Below are positions 47,324 through 58,834 of a stretch of DNA of 64,000 nucleotides, piece after piece (within the stretch, counting starts at the first letter, position 1; the number at the start of each line of letters is the position of its first letter). Origin of the DNA: Cladopsammia gracilis (taxonomy: Eukaryota; Cnidaria; Anthozoa; Scleractinia; Dendrophylliidae); assembly GCA_022457155.1 (NCBI GenBank), contig JAJGOT010000319.1:164001-228000 (forward strand), in the 5' to 3' direction. The position numbers and the translations under genes were made by a program. The notes under the pieces are model-generated. The model saw only the letters and a program-made list of their open reading frames with translations, had not been told where the DNA came from and did no database searches.

Positions 47324-49654
47324 ATGGTGAGTAGAAGTTCAGGTTCCTATCTGTTAAACATCTTTGCCTGTACTAGTCACTGAGTTTATATTTTTTATCG
47401 GCTTGTTAAAACATTACGTACCTGGTTTTCTGTCACAGATTTGAGAGTTTCCTTGATACCTTCGTTTTCAGTCTAATTAACTTTGGGCTCCTTTTTCTCT
47501 CATCAGGGATTTTCTTCTGTTGTCGCATTTTTGATCTTGTTTGCTTGCATCGGTCAGATGAGAGCTGCAATGGTGCCTAAGGTATCAATTTTAATAGTGT
47601 ATATCATTAACACCCTAAAACTAAAACGATCATACAATTTACGAGTAATTGATTAAAACTCCGTTTAGTTCCAATGTTTATCAAAAATTCGGCAGACAGC
47701 ACTAAACTTTCCGTCTTTTTTGGGGGTCCGAGTTCCGGATCCTTGAAGTCACGTTAATTTAGCGTGTCTTTTGAATGTCGATACCAACAAAATTTAAAAA
47801 AAAAAGGGAAAAAAAGGAAAAAAAGGAAATTTTATTAGGAAACCATCATGTGCCGAGCACGGATGGCAAAAATTCGACAGGATTGACTGAATGGATCACG
47901 ACGGGCGTCATTTGATTTCTGTGTGTTCAATAGAAGGTAAATTTAGGTCAATTTGTACAGCCAAGTAAACAAAGTGCTCTGTATTAACACTATTTGACAC
48001 ATGTTGACAATTAGAACTCCTTCCTTTTTATAGATGACATTGTACCACTAACTGTCTTAACATTCAGTAACACCAATATTCTTATTTTTCATTTTCATTA
48101 CACACGCAGTTCCCAGGGCAAAAAGTAATCACGGAGAAATTTAAACTGCACATTTTGGAGAGAAATGCCAAGTTTTACGAGGAAATTGAAATCGACGAGG
48201 AAAATGACATTGCGTATTTCAAAGTGCCTCCGCACAACGATTTATCTCAGAACGACAAAATGTACGACTTCAGAATGGTAAGGAATATATACTTTATTAC
48301 ATCATAATTAGAACCTTTGATGATAGAATTGAAACCCAGGCGGCACTTTTGGTAGTTGCGTTTAGTCAAGTTAGCTGGTTCCAGCCGTAGGTACGATTCA
48401 AATGGAAAGTACGGGACAATAAGGTAATCAGTGCGACACTGATGAGAAGAAAAGATATAAATGTAAAGTATACAGTAGTGTTTTCACTTACGTCATATAC
48501 CAAAACGGTTTATGGAATTGTAGAGAGTTTAAAACTACACATCTGGGCCAAATTTTGAAGCGCAAGGGCACTTCGTTCAAGAGTTATAGGCGAACGAGTT
48601 TTAGACATTTTTAGTAAGAAATGTATGGAGCGGCCATCTTGTTGCCCCACTTAGGGACACCGACATGGCGGCCAAAAATTCAGTCTTAATTACACCAAAA
48701 ATCTTATCACAAAATATTGTATTCACTACAAGTGCCATTAAATCGGCTTATAACCATTTATAAAGCAAAAATAACTTTCAAATTGTTCAATGTTGTTTAT
48801 TTTCACGGCTTATCTGAAATAGCGTGACGAATTGCGTGACACTTCTTTATAAATCGGAAGCAAAACATCGTTAAAACCTGAAGCTTTTTTGTGAAAGATT
48901 ACAACACTGGTATCCACATACCATGTTAGAAACAGTTTTGTAGGATGTATACTTTAGATTTTTGAAATTTTATGACGTCATGTGCAAATCTCTATACACT
49001 GGGATGGGTTAAACAATTAATTACCACGTCAGCTGCCATACACTTTTCAGAGTGGAATCGTCTATTTCCGTTACCTTTTTGCTTGACAATATCATCTTTG
49101 GATAATGTAGGAGAGACAACGTAGATATTTTGTTTTTTATCCATTGAATGTAGCTACCGTGTTATAAAGTTCAAGTTTAAGCTTCAATTACTCTGACTAT
49201 AATATTATTACAACGGCAACCGCCACTAGTCATTCGATCATTGCAGCATTGAATTGAAGTTGAAATGCCAAGAGTAATGGCGTGTTTGCTTAACCAACAG
49301 AACATCTCAGTTAGACGTGTGAACAGTGATCGCGTTTGTCACATTACTCCACTGCCATCTGACCTGCCAAGACCAAACGAGCTATTAAAAGGACTGAAAA
49401 TGGTAATTATTATTATTATTATTAGAGTTATTTTACTTCATCTGTGAAACACTATCTAACTATCTAACAATTAGCGGAATTATAGTCTAAAAGTGCGTAC
49501 TATTCTACTAACTATTTCACAGATGAAGTAAAATCACTCTATTATTATTATTATAAGCAGTAAAAACTATCTGTATGCCATACAGTTAAAAGGAACACAG
49601 GGCGCATAGGCGTGACCTGTGCTCCAACTAGTGAGACTAGAGTTAAAAAATATA

Positions 49655-49736
<82 letters not shown>

Positions 49737-52700
49737 ACAAATTAACACAGCAACAATGCTGGAGATGACACTGACCCTGGTCAGGTGGCAACAAGCCACC
49801 TTAGATCCCAAGGACTCTTCGGAGGATTCTTGTAGTCCCTGACAAAACTGTCTTTTGGATATAGTTACTGATCTTGTCTGCACACCAATCTGTTCTAGGT
49901 TGCCTCCCAATCTTCTGGTGATGGTTCCCAATACTCCAATTATTATTATTATTACTAGAAATATATAAAATAAAAAATATATTTTTGCCAAAAATGTAAC
50001 TGAATTGTTTGAATAATAAGCGTGAATTTGTGTTAAATATAAATATAGTACTAAATAGTACAGAATTCGCCGTTTTCCATTGCTTAGACTAATATTCGCT
50101 TCGCCCGGCAGGCAGTATAAGCCATTTTATGAGCAGAATTTATCCAAGCCTAATCACGTACGTGCGCAGCAATCACTATCTTCAAGATAACCTAGTTATT
50201 ATTATTATTATCTTCATCTTAAAGAACGTGTTCAACCTTCCACTGCACTACTAGAAGCCCCATACATAACATTTGTTTTAAAGTGTCTTGATAACGCTGC
50301 AAGTAAAGTTAATTTTTACTTTGTTTCTATAAGTTCATTCCGAAACCTTTTTTACCGCTTTTATAAGCCGCATTTATAAGCCTACACAAAAACTGCCCAG
50401 GGCTTCACGGACCGGAAAGTGTTTTCTACATGACCAGATGGCAATTTTTCGGAAGGTGTAACATATTCAGCAGCTGGGTTAAAACTGTTCGATATCGATA
50501 AACACACATCATCACATCTCTGACAGTGTACCTTGTAGATCGTTTCCTTTGCCTGTCTAAGGTTCCGAAACATCCCCAACGTCCATCGTATTTTCGCCAC
50601 CTTATAAGTTTACTCAAATATAAAAAATAACGTTATCCTCTTATTCTCTGTAGTCGACAAATTTGCCCCCGTCTCACAAGATTGAAACAATCAGCCAGCA
50701 ATGGAGACTTGGTGACCTTGTTGACAAATGGACTTTAAGGCCCGAGGTGCAAGAATTTTGTGGCCAGTTCCCAGTCTACCGATTGGAGCTATTCTCACCT
50801 GACTCAGTTACTGTGGTGCATGGAAACGAGGACGACACTGGCGCTGGTAAGCCTGTGCTATTATACATTCTATTTGTGCATATTGTGGCAAATTAACATG
50901 AAACCTATAGATGGTTTTCACTCACGTGACCTTCAGTCCTGTGGGACTCAAACGACAAAGGCTATGGCGGCCATGTGGGTGCACATAACAAGAGGTTCAT
51001 TAAAATTATTTTGTAGGCGTGCACCAACACATCAACATGACCGCCGTGACGTAACGGAAAACCACCTACATTGCCTTGTTATGGTTCATTTGGGGGATGT
51101 CGGTTCTTGAAGCCTGTTCATTAATAAAGGGGAGTGAAACTTAACTACAGTTTTAAAGTCGTTGCTAAGGACATTATTTCATGGTTATCATTTCTCACGT
51201 ATCATAATCTGCTAATATGGTGGGAACTATGAAACTGAACACAAGACATCACTAAATCGACATTGCACTTAGGTAACTAGTGTCAGTCCCCAACCGCGCG
51301 TAAAAATGAAAAAGCGCAAAAACTCAAAGGAAACGAGAAAAAAATATGATTTTTTTGGTGAATCATAAGCAATTCAACGCTTTTTAAAATCTGTAGCATG
51401 GAATTACCGTTAGACGAAAAGAAAGAAAACCTATTAAAGAAAATGTATCAAAATACATCATTTTCAATAACGTGAATTTTAAGAAATCCATGCTACAGAT
51501 TTTTCATTAGGATGTTCTTAAAACCCTTTACATGCTAAACCCCTATATTTACGGGTTTTGGGGTTGTACACATGGAAGCCATTGTGACGTCATCAATTCA
51601 CACATCACAAGTTAACTTTGACATGCAGTTGATGCAGAATGGATAGATCTTTGCATTCATGTGTCAATTTTGGGAATCGGTCAAATTCTTCCGAAGTTAT
51701 GCAGAAAAAACCTGTTAAATTTTTGTTGCAAAATCATTGCAAAATTTGGCTCACCCATCGGACATTCTTCCAGATTCATTTCTCGGCTTCCTAAAAGGTT
51801 GGGTCAAAACTTTTCCAGCTGAAAGAAAGTGTATTTAATAATAGCCGAATATAGCAAGTAAAGAAAGGGAGGGAAAGATGAAAGGAAAGGAGAGAAGGAA
51901 AAAAAATCAAATGGGAAAACTTGTTTTTGTCTAAAGTATCGGTTTACACCTGCATCAAAGATAAAATTGATCGTTTTCACTCAGAGACTATATAGACACC
52001 TTGCCCCCGTTCACAAATGCACATTTTTAGCGCAGGAAATGCCCAATTTGGCCAAAAAAACCACGAAAACCCACTTTTTTTAACCCCAAAAAGCGTGTTT
52101 TGAGTGAAATTCCGCAATTAAATGATTAAGCCGTTGGCATTGGTTTTATTGGAAAAAAATGTAAGATGTTTCAGTCTTAAGGGGTTTTATGTTCTGGTCA
52201 CGTGACTTAACAAATATGGCTCTGACTCATGAAATTTAATGGCACCCTTGAAAGAATGAACGTGACCAAACATCAAAGCCGAGGAACTAAAGAAATTCAT
52301 TATATGACGTTTGGAATTCTTCCATAGCAACCACCTTGTAGTTAAGTTTCTCTCCCCTTACTGCGCCTTTCAATAACATGCGGAATTTGAGATTCAAATT
52401 TCCACCAACGGTTGCGTTTTACACTGCCGTCAATCATCTTAGCTTACCTCTCAGGAAACAAATCTTCACTTCAATGAGGTCAAAAGGTCACGTCCGTGCA
52501 TTTTGATTGGTAGATTTCGATCCATTTTGTTAGTTTCCTTTTTACATGGTCCGTTGGCTTTCGTATTAATTATAATTGACGGCAGGGAATAACGCAACCG
52601 TTGGTGGAGATTTGACTTTCAAATTCCGCATGTTATTGAAAGGCGCAGTAATATGTTCTTGGGCAAAATACTATACAATTCTTACAGTAGAGTGCAGGGG

Positions 52701-53338
52701 CGGATTTAGGAGAGGGCCGAGGGGGCCGCGTCCCCCTTTTCGGTTTTTTCATTTTTCACTTTATTCTCTGCGTACTTCCACGAACTTTTATTCTATCAAA
52801 TTAACAGCTTTCCCCTCGCCAGCACCCACTTTCACATTGAAACTTCTAGTATACTAGTCTGATATTCCATCCTGCATTGTACATATTAAACCCATAAGTG
52901 CGACTTGGGAGTCTCTCCGACCACGGGCAATTATCGATTAATCGTATCAATAACAAAATTCTCGATTGTGATTGGTCATCCACGCGCCTATTTCTTACAT
53001 AATTGGCGCGCGGTCACGTGGGTGTCCAATTACAGCTGTCCAATTACAACTTTTTGTAATTGGATAGCTGTAATTGGACACCTACGTTGCGCGCGCGTCA
53101 ATCAGGTGCACTTAAATTGGTTCTTTTTTCGCGGCTGTTTCCTCCTGCTTTCAAACTGAAAGAAAATATCCTTGACGTTTTGAGTACAAAAAACTCCACA
53201 TGCTGGATAGACTTTTTAATCTCGAATTTGGTTATTGATTCGATTAATTAGTAACTGAACTTCGTGTCGTACAATTCAGGGGTAATCGTGCTCGTAATAT
53301 ATTTCAAATCGTCCTCGCGCTACGCGCTCGGCCGATTT

Positions 53339-53379
<41 letters not shown>

Positions 53380-54197
53380 AGTCCAATTACTATTACTAAT
53401 TATCGATTAGCAGAGGTAGACCAATGAGAGATTTTTTCCTTTAAATTTATCTCCCGGGACACAAACTAATAATGACATAATATGGACCAAAGGGAAAGGC
53501 GCAAACCGGACGCGAAGCCCCATGCGAGGCGCCTACCTAAGAAACTTAGAAACTTAGATGGTGTGTTCTTTTGAATAAGAATTTATGAAAATAACATGGA
53601 CGGATTTTACTAGAACTGATTTGTCTTAGGATGGGCATTTCTAGTAAACACATTTGAAAACATGGCCACCTTATTAGGAACTTGAAACACAGGAAGGCCA
53701 AGCGCTATATATTGTCCTCCTGTCCTTGAAATCGACTTGAGGGTCAGTGCCGTTAAATTTAATCCAAATTCAAAGCTCATGACTACCCACTGGCATGGGC
53801 ACTTGTAACACAGGAGGCCCAAACGTATCAAAAAGAGTTTGTATGGACTTCATGTGCTTGAAATTTAACCCAAATTCAAACCTCACGACTGCCTATCACT
53901 TTGTAACCCACTTGGCGGCATATGTTTAATTTGGTAGCGAAACTAACGTTTGTTTTTGTAATATCTTACACAGAGAGAACAAGACGCCAGATTAAAGTTA
54001 GTGAATTTCCACTCTGTAGCAACAGCATCCCCCAATGCAATCCTAATGACTGGCAATACAGTTGCCGTGTAGCAAGTCAGGCGTGTGTGTACTATGTGGT
54101 ATGCAAACTGGATCAGATAAATGAGATTGTCGGTTGTTCTAAACTTACAATTCATCGCTATGACAGCCTTGTGTGTTGCACACCTTCGTGCTCATAA
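47324..54197 (+). CDS. BRICHOS-domain secreted proprotein with diverged Cys-rich peptide, gene D
   Basis: Exons 47324-47326 (ATG), 47507-47581, 48110-48277, 49301-49402, 50654-50846 and 53974-54197; intact, 254 residues. The signal peptide differs from B by one residue (ACIGQM for ACIDQM). The precursor domain is nearly unchanged, but the mature peptide has many replacements: QIKVSEF (with one codon lost) for QIEVNNEF, CSNSIPQC for CSDSIPHC, NDWQYSC for NNWKYSC, KLDQINEIVGC for KVDHINTIVSC, SKLTIH for STITIH. All nine cysteines and the last 14 residues (HRYDSLVCCTPSCS) are unchanged. Intron 5 carries several insertions. The AATAAA is at 54476-54481. It is the last complete member and the nearest to the convertase gene. 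Confidence 0.88.
49655..49738. repeat. (ATT)n microsatellite in intron 4 of gene D
   Basis: In gene D the array next to the donor is short (49405-49423) and a second, long array follows a roughly 230-bp insertion. Part of that insertion (49429-49540) is a hairpin with AGTTATTTTACTTCATCTGTG arms. Confidence 0.9.
51517..52131. other. Insertion in intron 5 of gene D
   Basis: About 615 bp absent from the corresponding intron of genes A-C (compare 30055-30070). No inverted ends, target duplication or coding frame recognised. Confidence 0.6.
52358..52651. mobile_element. 294-bp MITE in intron 5 of gene D
   Basis: Inverted ends of about 70 bp starting TTACTGCGCCTTTCAATAAC, with TTGACGGCAG-like inner parts. 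Absent from genes A-C. It replaces about 15 bp of the ancestral sequence, and no clear target duplication is seen. Confidence 0.75.
52926..53405. other. Insertion with hairpin in intron 5 of gene D
   Basis: Not present in genes A-C. Includes a small hairpin (about 53024-53078, TCCAATTACAG with CTGTAATTGGA). No gene seen. Confidence 0.6.
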
Positions 54198-54475
54198 AGT
54201 GTTTGAGCGTTAAATTTATTGCTGCCAGATTTGACTACAGTAGTGCTAAAGGACCAAAAGAATAGAACAGGGAAATGAATTATGAAATCACCGTTTTATG
54301 TAAAAATGATTTTGGAAAATTAAAGCAGCTCTTTTTTTATCTTAAGTTTTAGCGACTTTTAAAGCTCAGTAATTTGAATTTTAAGCTATCAGATTATATA
54401 ACTTACAACAATTATCTCTATATTATGTTTTAAAGTTAAGAGAATGTTGTGATTTTATGCAGTAACAAGTTATTG

Positions 54476-54481
54476 AATAAA
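54476..54481 (+). terminator. Candidate poly(A) signal of gene D
   Basis: AATAAA about 280 nt after the gene D stop codon, in conserved 3' flanking sequence. Confidence 0.45.
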
Positions 54482-54568
54482 AAAATGTACTGTGTTTAAA
54501 AGACATGACTGAGAAAGCAATTTTATTCTTCGCCTCTTTTATAAACCCAATTATTATGTGGCTGGCTC

Positions 54569-54745
54569 CGCGATCGGGTCAGATGAAACAAATCCTGCGC
54601 CCTGATTGGCTACACGATCGGGCCAGATGAAACAAATCCTGCTCTCTGATTGGCTACCCGAGCGGGGAAGATGAAACAAATCCTGCTCTCTGATTGGCTA
54701 CCCGAGCGGGGAAGATGAAGCAAATCCTGCGCTCTGATTGGCTGC
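54569..54745 (+). repeat. Roughly 44-bp CCAAT minisatellite, unit 4
   Basis: About four copies downstream of gene D. Similarity to the other units stops at its right edge, so the tandem duplication ends here. Confidence 0.75.
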
Positions 54746-54862
54746 CCCGCTCTGGGTTGTCCGCTGTGTTTCCAGAAGCATAAAAAGTTTCTTTTGGCCG
54801 TATAATAAATCCTTAATTGACCAAGGGTTCGGTTCGTTTAAGGTGGCTGGATGTTGTCCTTG

Positions 54863-54879
<17 letters not shown>

Positions 54880-54893
<14 letters not shown>

Positions 54894-55335
54894 TTTTGCT
54901 TTTCAACTTAGTCTCGGTCCATAAAACGAAAAAACAAAGAAGAACTTGGCCACGGAGAACCAAATCTTGTAAGGGAATGCTAAACTTTATCTTCATTAAT
55001 GTTAAAATAAGTTCTAGAAACTGTGAGAGAATATATATGTAGATGTCGTTTTTACATATCATTGGGGCAACAATTTTAAGGACTTTAGTGAACCGCAAAA
55101 CAAAATTTAGCGACTGGTTTAGATGCGTCTTTGTCATTTCGTTCACGTAGATGTTCACGAAAACTGTCCCCTAGTCTCCGCCCTGTTTCGCCAATGTATA
55201 TCTTTTTGCATATTAAAAGTACATGTTATGCAGTAGATAACATTTTCGGAGGTGCATGTAAAAGAAACGATCGGTGATTTTGATAGATCGTCAACGGAAA
55301 TTGTTTTGTATGATTTTTACGCCTGTAGATATTTC
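54880..55335 (-). pseudogene. PLE GIY-YIG endonuclease fragment, third lineage
   Basis: The minus-strand frame reads KKIYIGETGRRLGDSFREHL followed by NDKDASKPVAKF, the conserved GIY-YIG half with catalytic Tyr, Gly and Arg, then a stop shortly after. A (TTTA)n tract lies at 54861-54895. Confidence 0.7.
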
Positions 55336-55914
55336 CACCAATAGACATTGTCAAAAGAGAGAGGAAAATTAAATTCATGCGATGAGTTGGTATCGATAGA
55401 GCTCATTTGTGTTAATACTGACTAGCACTTGAATCGTAAAATCATCCTATTATCAAGTTTTCCCATCCTTAACTCGATACAAGTTGACACGGCATACTCA
55501 TGCAGCAACTATCGCAGCACATGTACAATGTTAATTTGAAATTTGAAAACAGTACTGGATTCTTCAGGAACGGCCTTTGTGAATGATTAATGATCGCTGA
55601 CTCCATCCCTGTGTAAAATAAAACTAAACTCAATAATTTTTCTGTTACTGGTTTAACCCCTTTACTCGCATGATTATTTTCAGTTCTTGAAAGGGGGAAA
55701 TGATAAGCGATGATGCTAACACCCTTTTCAGCATTGCGAATCAGTTATGTCTATATATCAGTTATGTCTATATGTCTTGTCAGTAACTTTGCTCACACTG
55801 TGGGTGGCTCCTCCTAAACTGTTCTCAGTGCAATTGGTATAGGATTTGATGGCGAAATTACGAAATTCAGATATGTTTAGAAGCCACATTTATTTGAAGT
55901 CTGTCCACTTTGAA

Positions 55915-56031
55915 TGTTGTATTTCAATTTTATCCTTGGTTCAATTTTTGTTTTCTTTGTTTATATATAATAATGAATATAAAACAAAGGAAAATGAAAA
56001 TTGAACCAAGGATAAAATTGAACTACAACAA
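55915..56031. repeat. Hairpin element
   Basis: CAATTTTATCCTTGGTTCAA is inverted 50 bp later; arms of about 45 bp and no coding sequence. Confidence 0.7.
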
Positions 56032-56458
56032 ATACAATCGCATATAGTTTCCTACAGTTTTCATTGACCAAATATAGGCAGATGTAGGATAGATATCTAA
56101 CAGAAATTAAGTAAATTAATCAGACATAATTTCGTTCTCTGCTTAGCCATGGCTGATTTGTTTCTCTTTACTAAAGTCATTATAGGGAAGATATTAATGA
56201 CGTCACCAATTGTTATTAATGTAGTGGCTGGCACATTTGATTAACGAAAAAGAATGTTTGTAAACAGATATCATCCCTATTCACAGTATATTGGTGCTAT
56301 ACGGAAATGAAACCATAGTAATTTTCCCACTACCCTCCCTGTGTTTTACCCCGAGCGCTTTGGCCTAATGCTTTGGCTTTTCATTGTTATATAGATGTAC
56401 ATTACATTTGTTGTTATTTTTATCTCATGAATACGCAAAGCTTTCAGCGAGATATAAT

Positions 56459-56647
56459 ATTCTCTATTTGCGAATTGCCCATAATACACTTTGTTTGCCC
56501 CCCAAATTTTGCATAAACTATTGTTTTGAAATGCTCTTGGGAATATGCAGTCCTCCCAAGAGCATTTACAAACAATAGCCAGTTATGCAAAATTTGGGGG
56601 GCAAACAAAGCCATGTATTATGGGCCGTGAATTCGAAAATAGAGAAT
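56459..56647. mobile_element. 189-bp hairpin MITE
   Basis: Arms of about 85 bp: GCCCCCCAAATTTTGCATAA and its inverse, with inner CTCTTGGGA/TCCCAAGAG. Non-coding. Confidence 0.75.
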
Positions 56648-56909
56648 ACGGGAACAGATTCACTCGTTCCATCATGTGTAAACTTTTTTAATTCCCCAGT
56701 GCATTAGGTGTTAAAAGATGATTGCTGTAGTTTAATTTCCTAGCGTATTGCGACTATTACGTTATTCAGTTTCTCTAGTACAGTCTCGTTTCACACAATA
56801 CATATATTATGTCACGCTAAGATGTTTTGGTCGTTTTAAATCTGTTTTACTCTTCAATTCTTTAACTTCAAACTCAGTATGGAAAATTAAAACGAATAAG
56901 GGGGCGGAA

Positions 56910-57150
56910 TCGCGGGGGGGGGGTACTCAACAAAGTTTTGTACGGGGATGCTCCGCCCCGAGGTCCAAACCCTTACCCTTTCATATACCGTTTTTGACAG
57001 AAATGATACCCCTTTCATATACCTTTCATTGAAAATGGCACCCCTTTCACATACATTTCATTGAAAATGGCACCCCTTTCACATACATTTCATTGAAAAT
57101 GGTACCCCTTTCATATAGCCTTTACGTGCGTCTGTTTGACTGTGTCAAGT
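56910..57150. mobile_element. Partial inverted copy of the GGTATATGAAAGGG element
   Basis: A poly-G start, GTACTCAACAAAG, GGGGATGCTCCGCCCC and then reversed CCCTTTCATATAC repeats identify an opposite-strand, truncated copy of the intron 3 element. It lies just before orphan gene E. Confidence 0.7.
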
Positions 57151-57717
57151 GGTCCGTATGAGTTGAGTGTTAACTGGAGCTAATTAAGCAGTCTCACTGT
57201 GGTAAAATGTCCGCTAGCCTAGTAAAAACGAAAAATCACAAAAGGAAGAATTTCTGAGTACTGAGGGCAAGGTTTATACGGAGTATGTCACGAGGCACAA
57301 ACTAAGAGCTACAATAGTCTCCAGGTACGCCACTGCAAAATTAATAAATCTTTGGCTATTTTAAACCTGTCCAAGTTTAACCATCCGTAATCCACTTTGC
57401 TTCCCTAATGTTCTTTGTTCCATGTTTTTTTTTATGGTTGTTGTTTTATCGAGTGAAACTGTGTTTTTGATATATGTTTTCTTGCAATTTCAACAGGCCG
57501 CTTGTCGATCAGGCTAAATAGAAAACGTAGAACTAGCGCGACCAACTAAGAGGTCTACTAACCCCCCTGAGCGAAAACATTACTCAGTGGATGAGCAAAA
57601 AAGTTAGCCACACCTTGAGAAGGAAGATTTAGCACTTTCTGTCAAATATTTTCACTACTCAGTGATCGACATATATGATCAATCACAGTTTTGGTTTTAA
57701 ATAACATACATTAATAC

Positions 57718-57989
57718 CTTAAACACCACTGCAGCTCTCATCTGACCGATGCAAGCAAACAAAATCAAAGCTGTGACAATAGAAGAAAATCCCTGATGAG
57801 AGAAAGGAAAGTAATGCAGTTAGAAAACAAGTATATCAAGCCAAGTTTAGGTTAAACTGACTGAAATAAAATTTGTTAGTGATACAAAGCACTCCACTCT
57901 TTGTGTTCGCTGTTTCGGTTTTAGAAGCTGACAAAAAGGTAAATACAAAGTCAGCAATGATTATCAAATTGAGTGCCTGTACATACCAT
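57718..57989 (-). pseudogene. Inverted orphan first two exons of a BRICHOS proprotein (gene E)
   Basis: On the minus strand, ATG at 57987-57989 is followed by a GTATGT donor, and a 75-nt exon at 57792-57718 is flanked by CTCATCAG and GTATTA. It encodes GFSSIVTALILFACIGQM plus seven more residues, clearly the signal-peptide exon of genes B-D but diverged. The sequence upstream (about 58000-58150) also matches the upstream and 5' UTR regions of genes B-D. I found no exon 3-6 counterpart between 56880 and 57716, so it is most likely a truncated, inverted relic. Signal peptide and splice sites are intact, so splicing to something at lower coordinates cannot be excluded. Confidence 0.75.
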
Positions 57990-58092
57990 CGTATCTTTAT
58001 CACGAATTGGTTAATTCTTAATTTCAAGCTGTAATTCAAGAACTTCTCCAAACTCCAACTAGAAAGTAATGCTTTTCTGAGACAAATGTTTC

Positions 58093-58100
58093 CTTTTATA
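58093..58100 (-). promoter_or_regulatory. TATA box of orphan gene E
   Basis: TATAAAAG on the minus strand, within sequence alignable to the CATAAAA region of genes B-D. It is a better TATA match than theirs. Confidence 0.5.
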
Positions 58101-58834
58101 CAGTCCTCTTGAGGAAGCAAAACAACTGAGGAAGTTATTTTAAATCAAAAACTGACCACCGACTTCAGCATTCAGGGTACAGTTTTAATACTTCACGTAC
58201 TGCCGGCAAACTTTGTCGTACCAGCTGTAATAAGGGCATGTCGGCTAGGCACCGACTGACGTTATTTTTTTAGAAATATTAATCAGCTTTCGTAACAGCG
58301 GGGTTGATGATGGGGAAGGAAATAAAACTGGGTAAAACGACAGTTCCTCGCAATCTTTGTCGTATCAGCTGTAACAAGGTCGTCATATCAGTTAGGCAAC
58401 GACAGACGTTTTTTTCAACTGATATTTAAACAGGAGGCTACTATTGTAGCCTACACTCATGCGCTTGTTTTATGGTTTGGTTTACTTTACTTTGGTTTAC
58501 TTTAAACGGGTCACGCACCCCTTCCCCCTCAACGAATTTTGCGTGACACACTAAAGAACACGCTAAAACACGTTTTCTGTATTCGCTTTGAATATTTAAT
58601 TGCTGAGAAGTCACTGTACCAGGCTTCGCGGCAGACTATTTCAGGCTGCGTAAAAAAGAGGAATGTAACTATTAATATTTTAACTTTTTCAACAAAACTT
58701 CCCCGTGTATATCTCCCCCTCCCCCCCCCCCCCCCCCCTCCCCTCCCACGCGAGTACACAAACAAAGCTATTTGCCAGGTCACTCAGCACGACAGACTGC
58801 AAACTGCAAACAGGATGTTTTTCAGTATTAAAAG

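Larger units (their letters stand above)
28515..50001. repeat. Tandem segmental duplication, unit 3
   Basis: Third copy, the longest. It holds the 3' half of gene C, a spacer inflated by PLE, DIRS-like and MITE insertions plus internal duplications of the spacer itself, and the 5' half of gene D. Confidence 0.95.
50002..54745. repeat. Tandem segmental duplication, unit 4 (array end)
   Basis: Fourth and last copy. Similarity to the other units holds through exons 5-6 of gene D and the CCAAT minisatellite, then stops near 54745. Introns carry insertions not seen in units 1-3 (51517-52131, 52358-52651, about 52926-53400) and a deletion around 52756, so this copy is the most diverged in non-coding structure too. 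Confidence 0.9.
54198..58834. other. Region between gene D and the convertase gene
   Basis: After the CCAAT array the sequence is no longer part of the tandem duplication. It holds a minus-strand PLE fragment, two hairpins, a reversed intron-3-type element and the orphan gene E. About 55340-55900, 56040-56450 and 57150-57700 show nothing recognisable. Confidence 0.7.
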
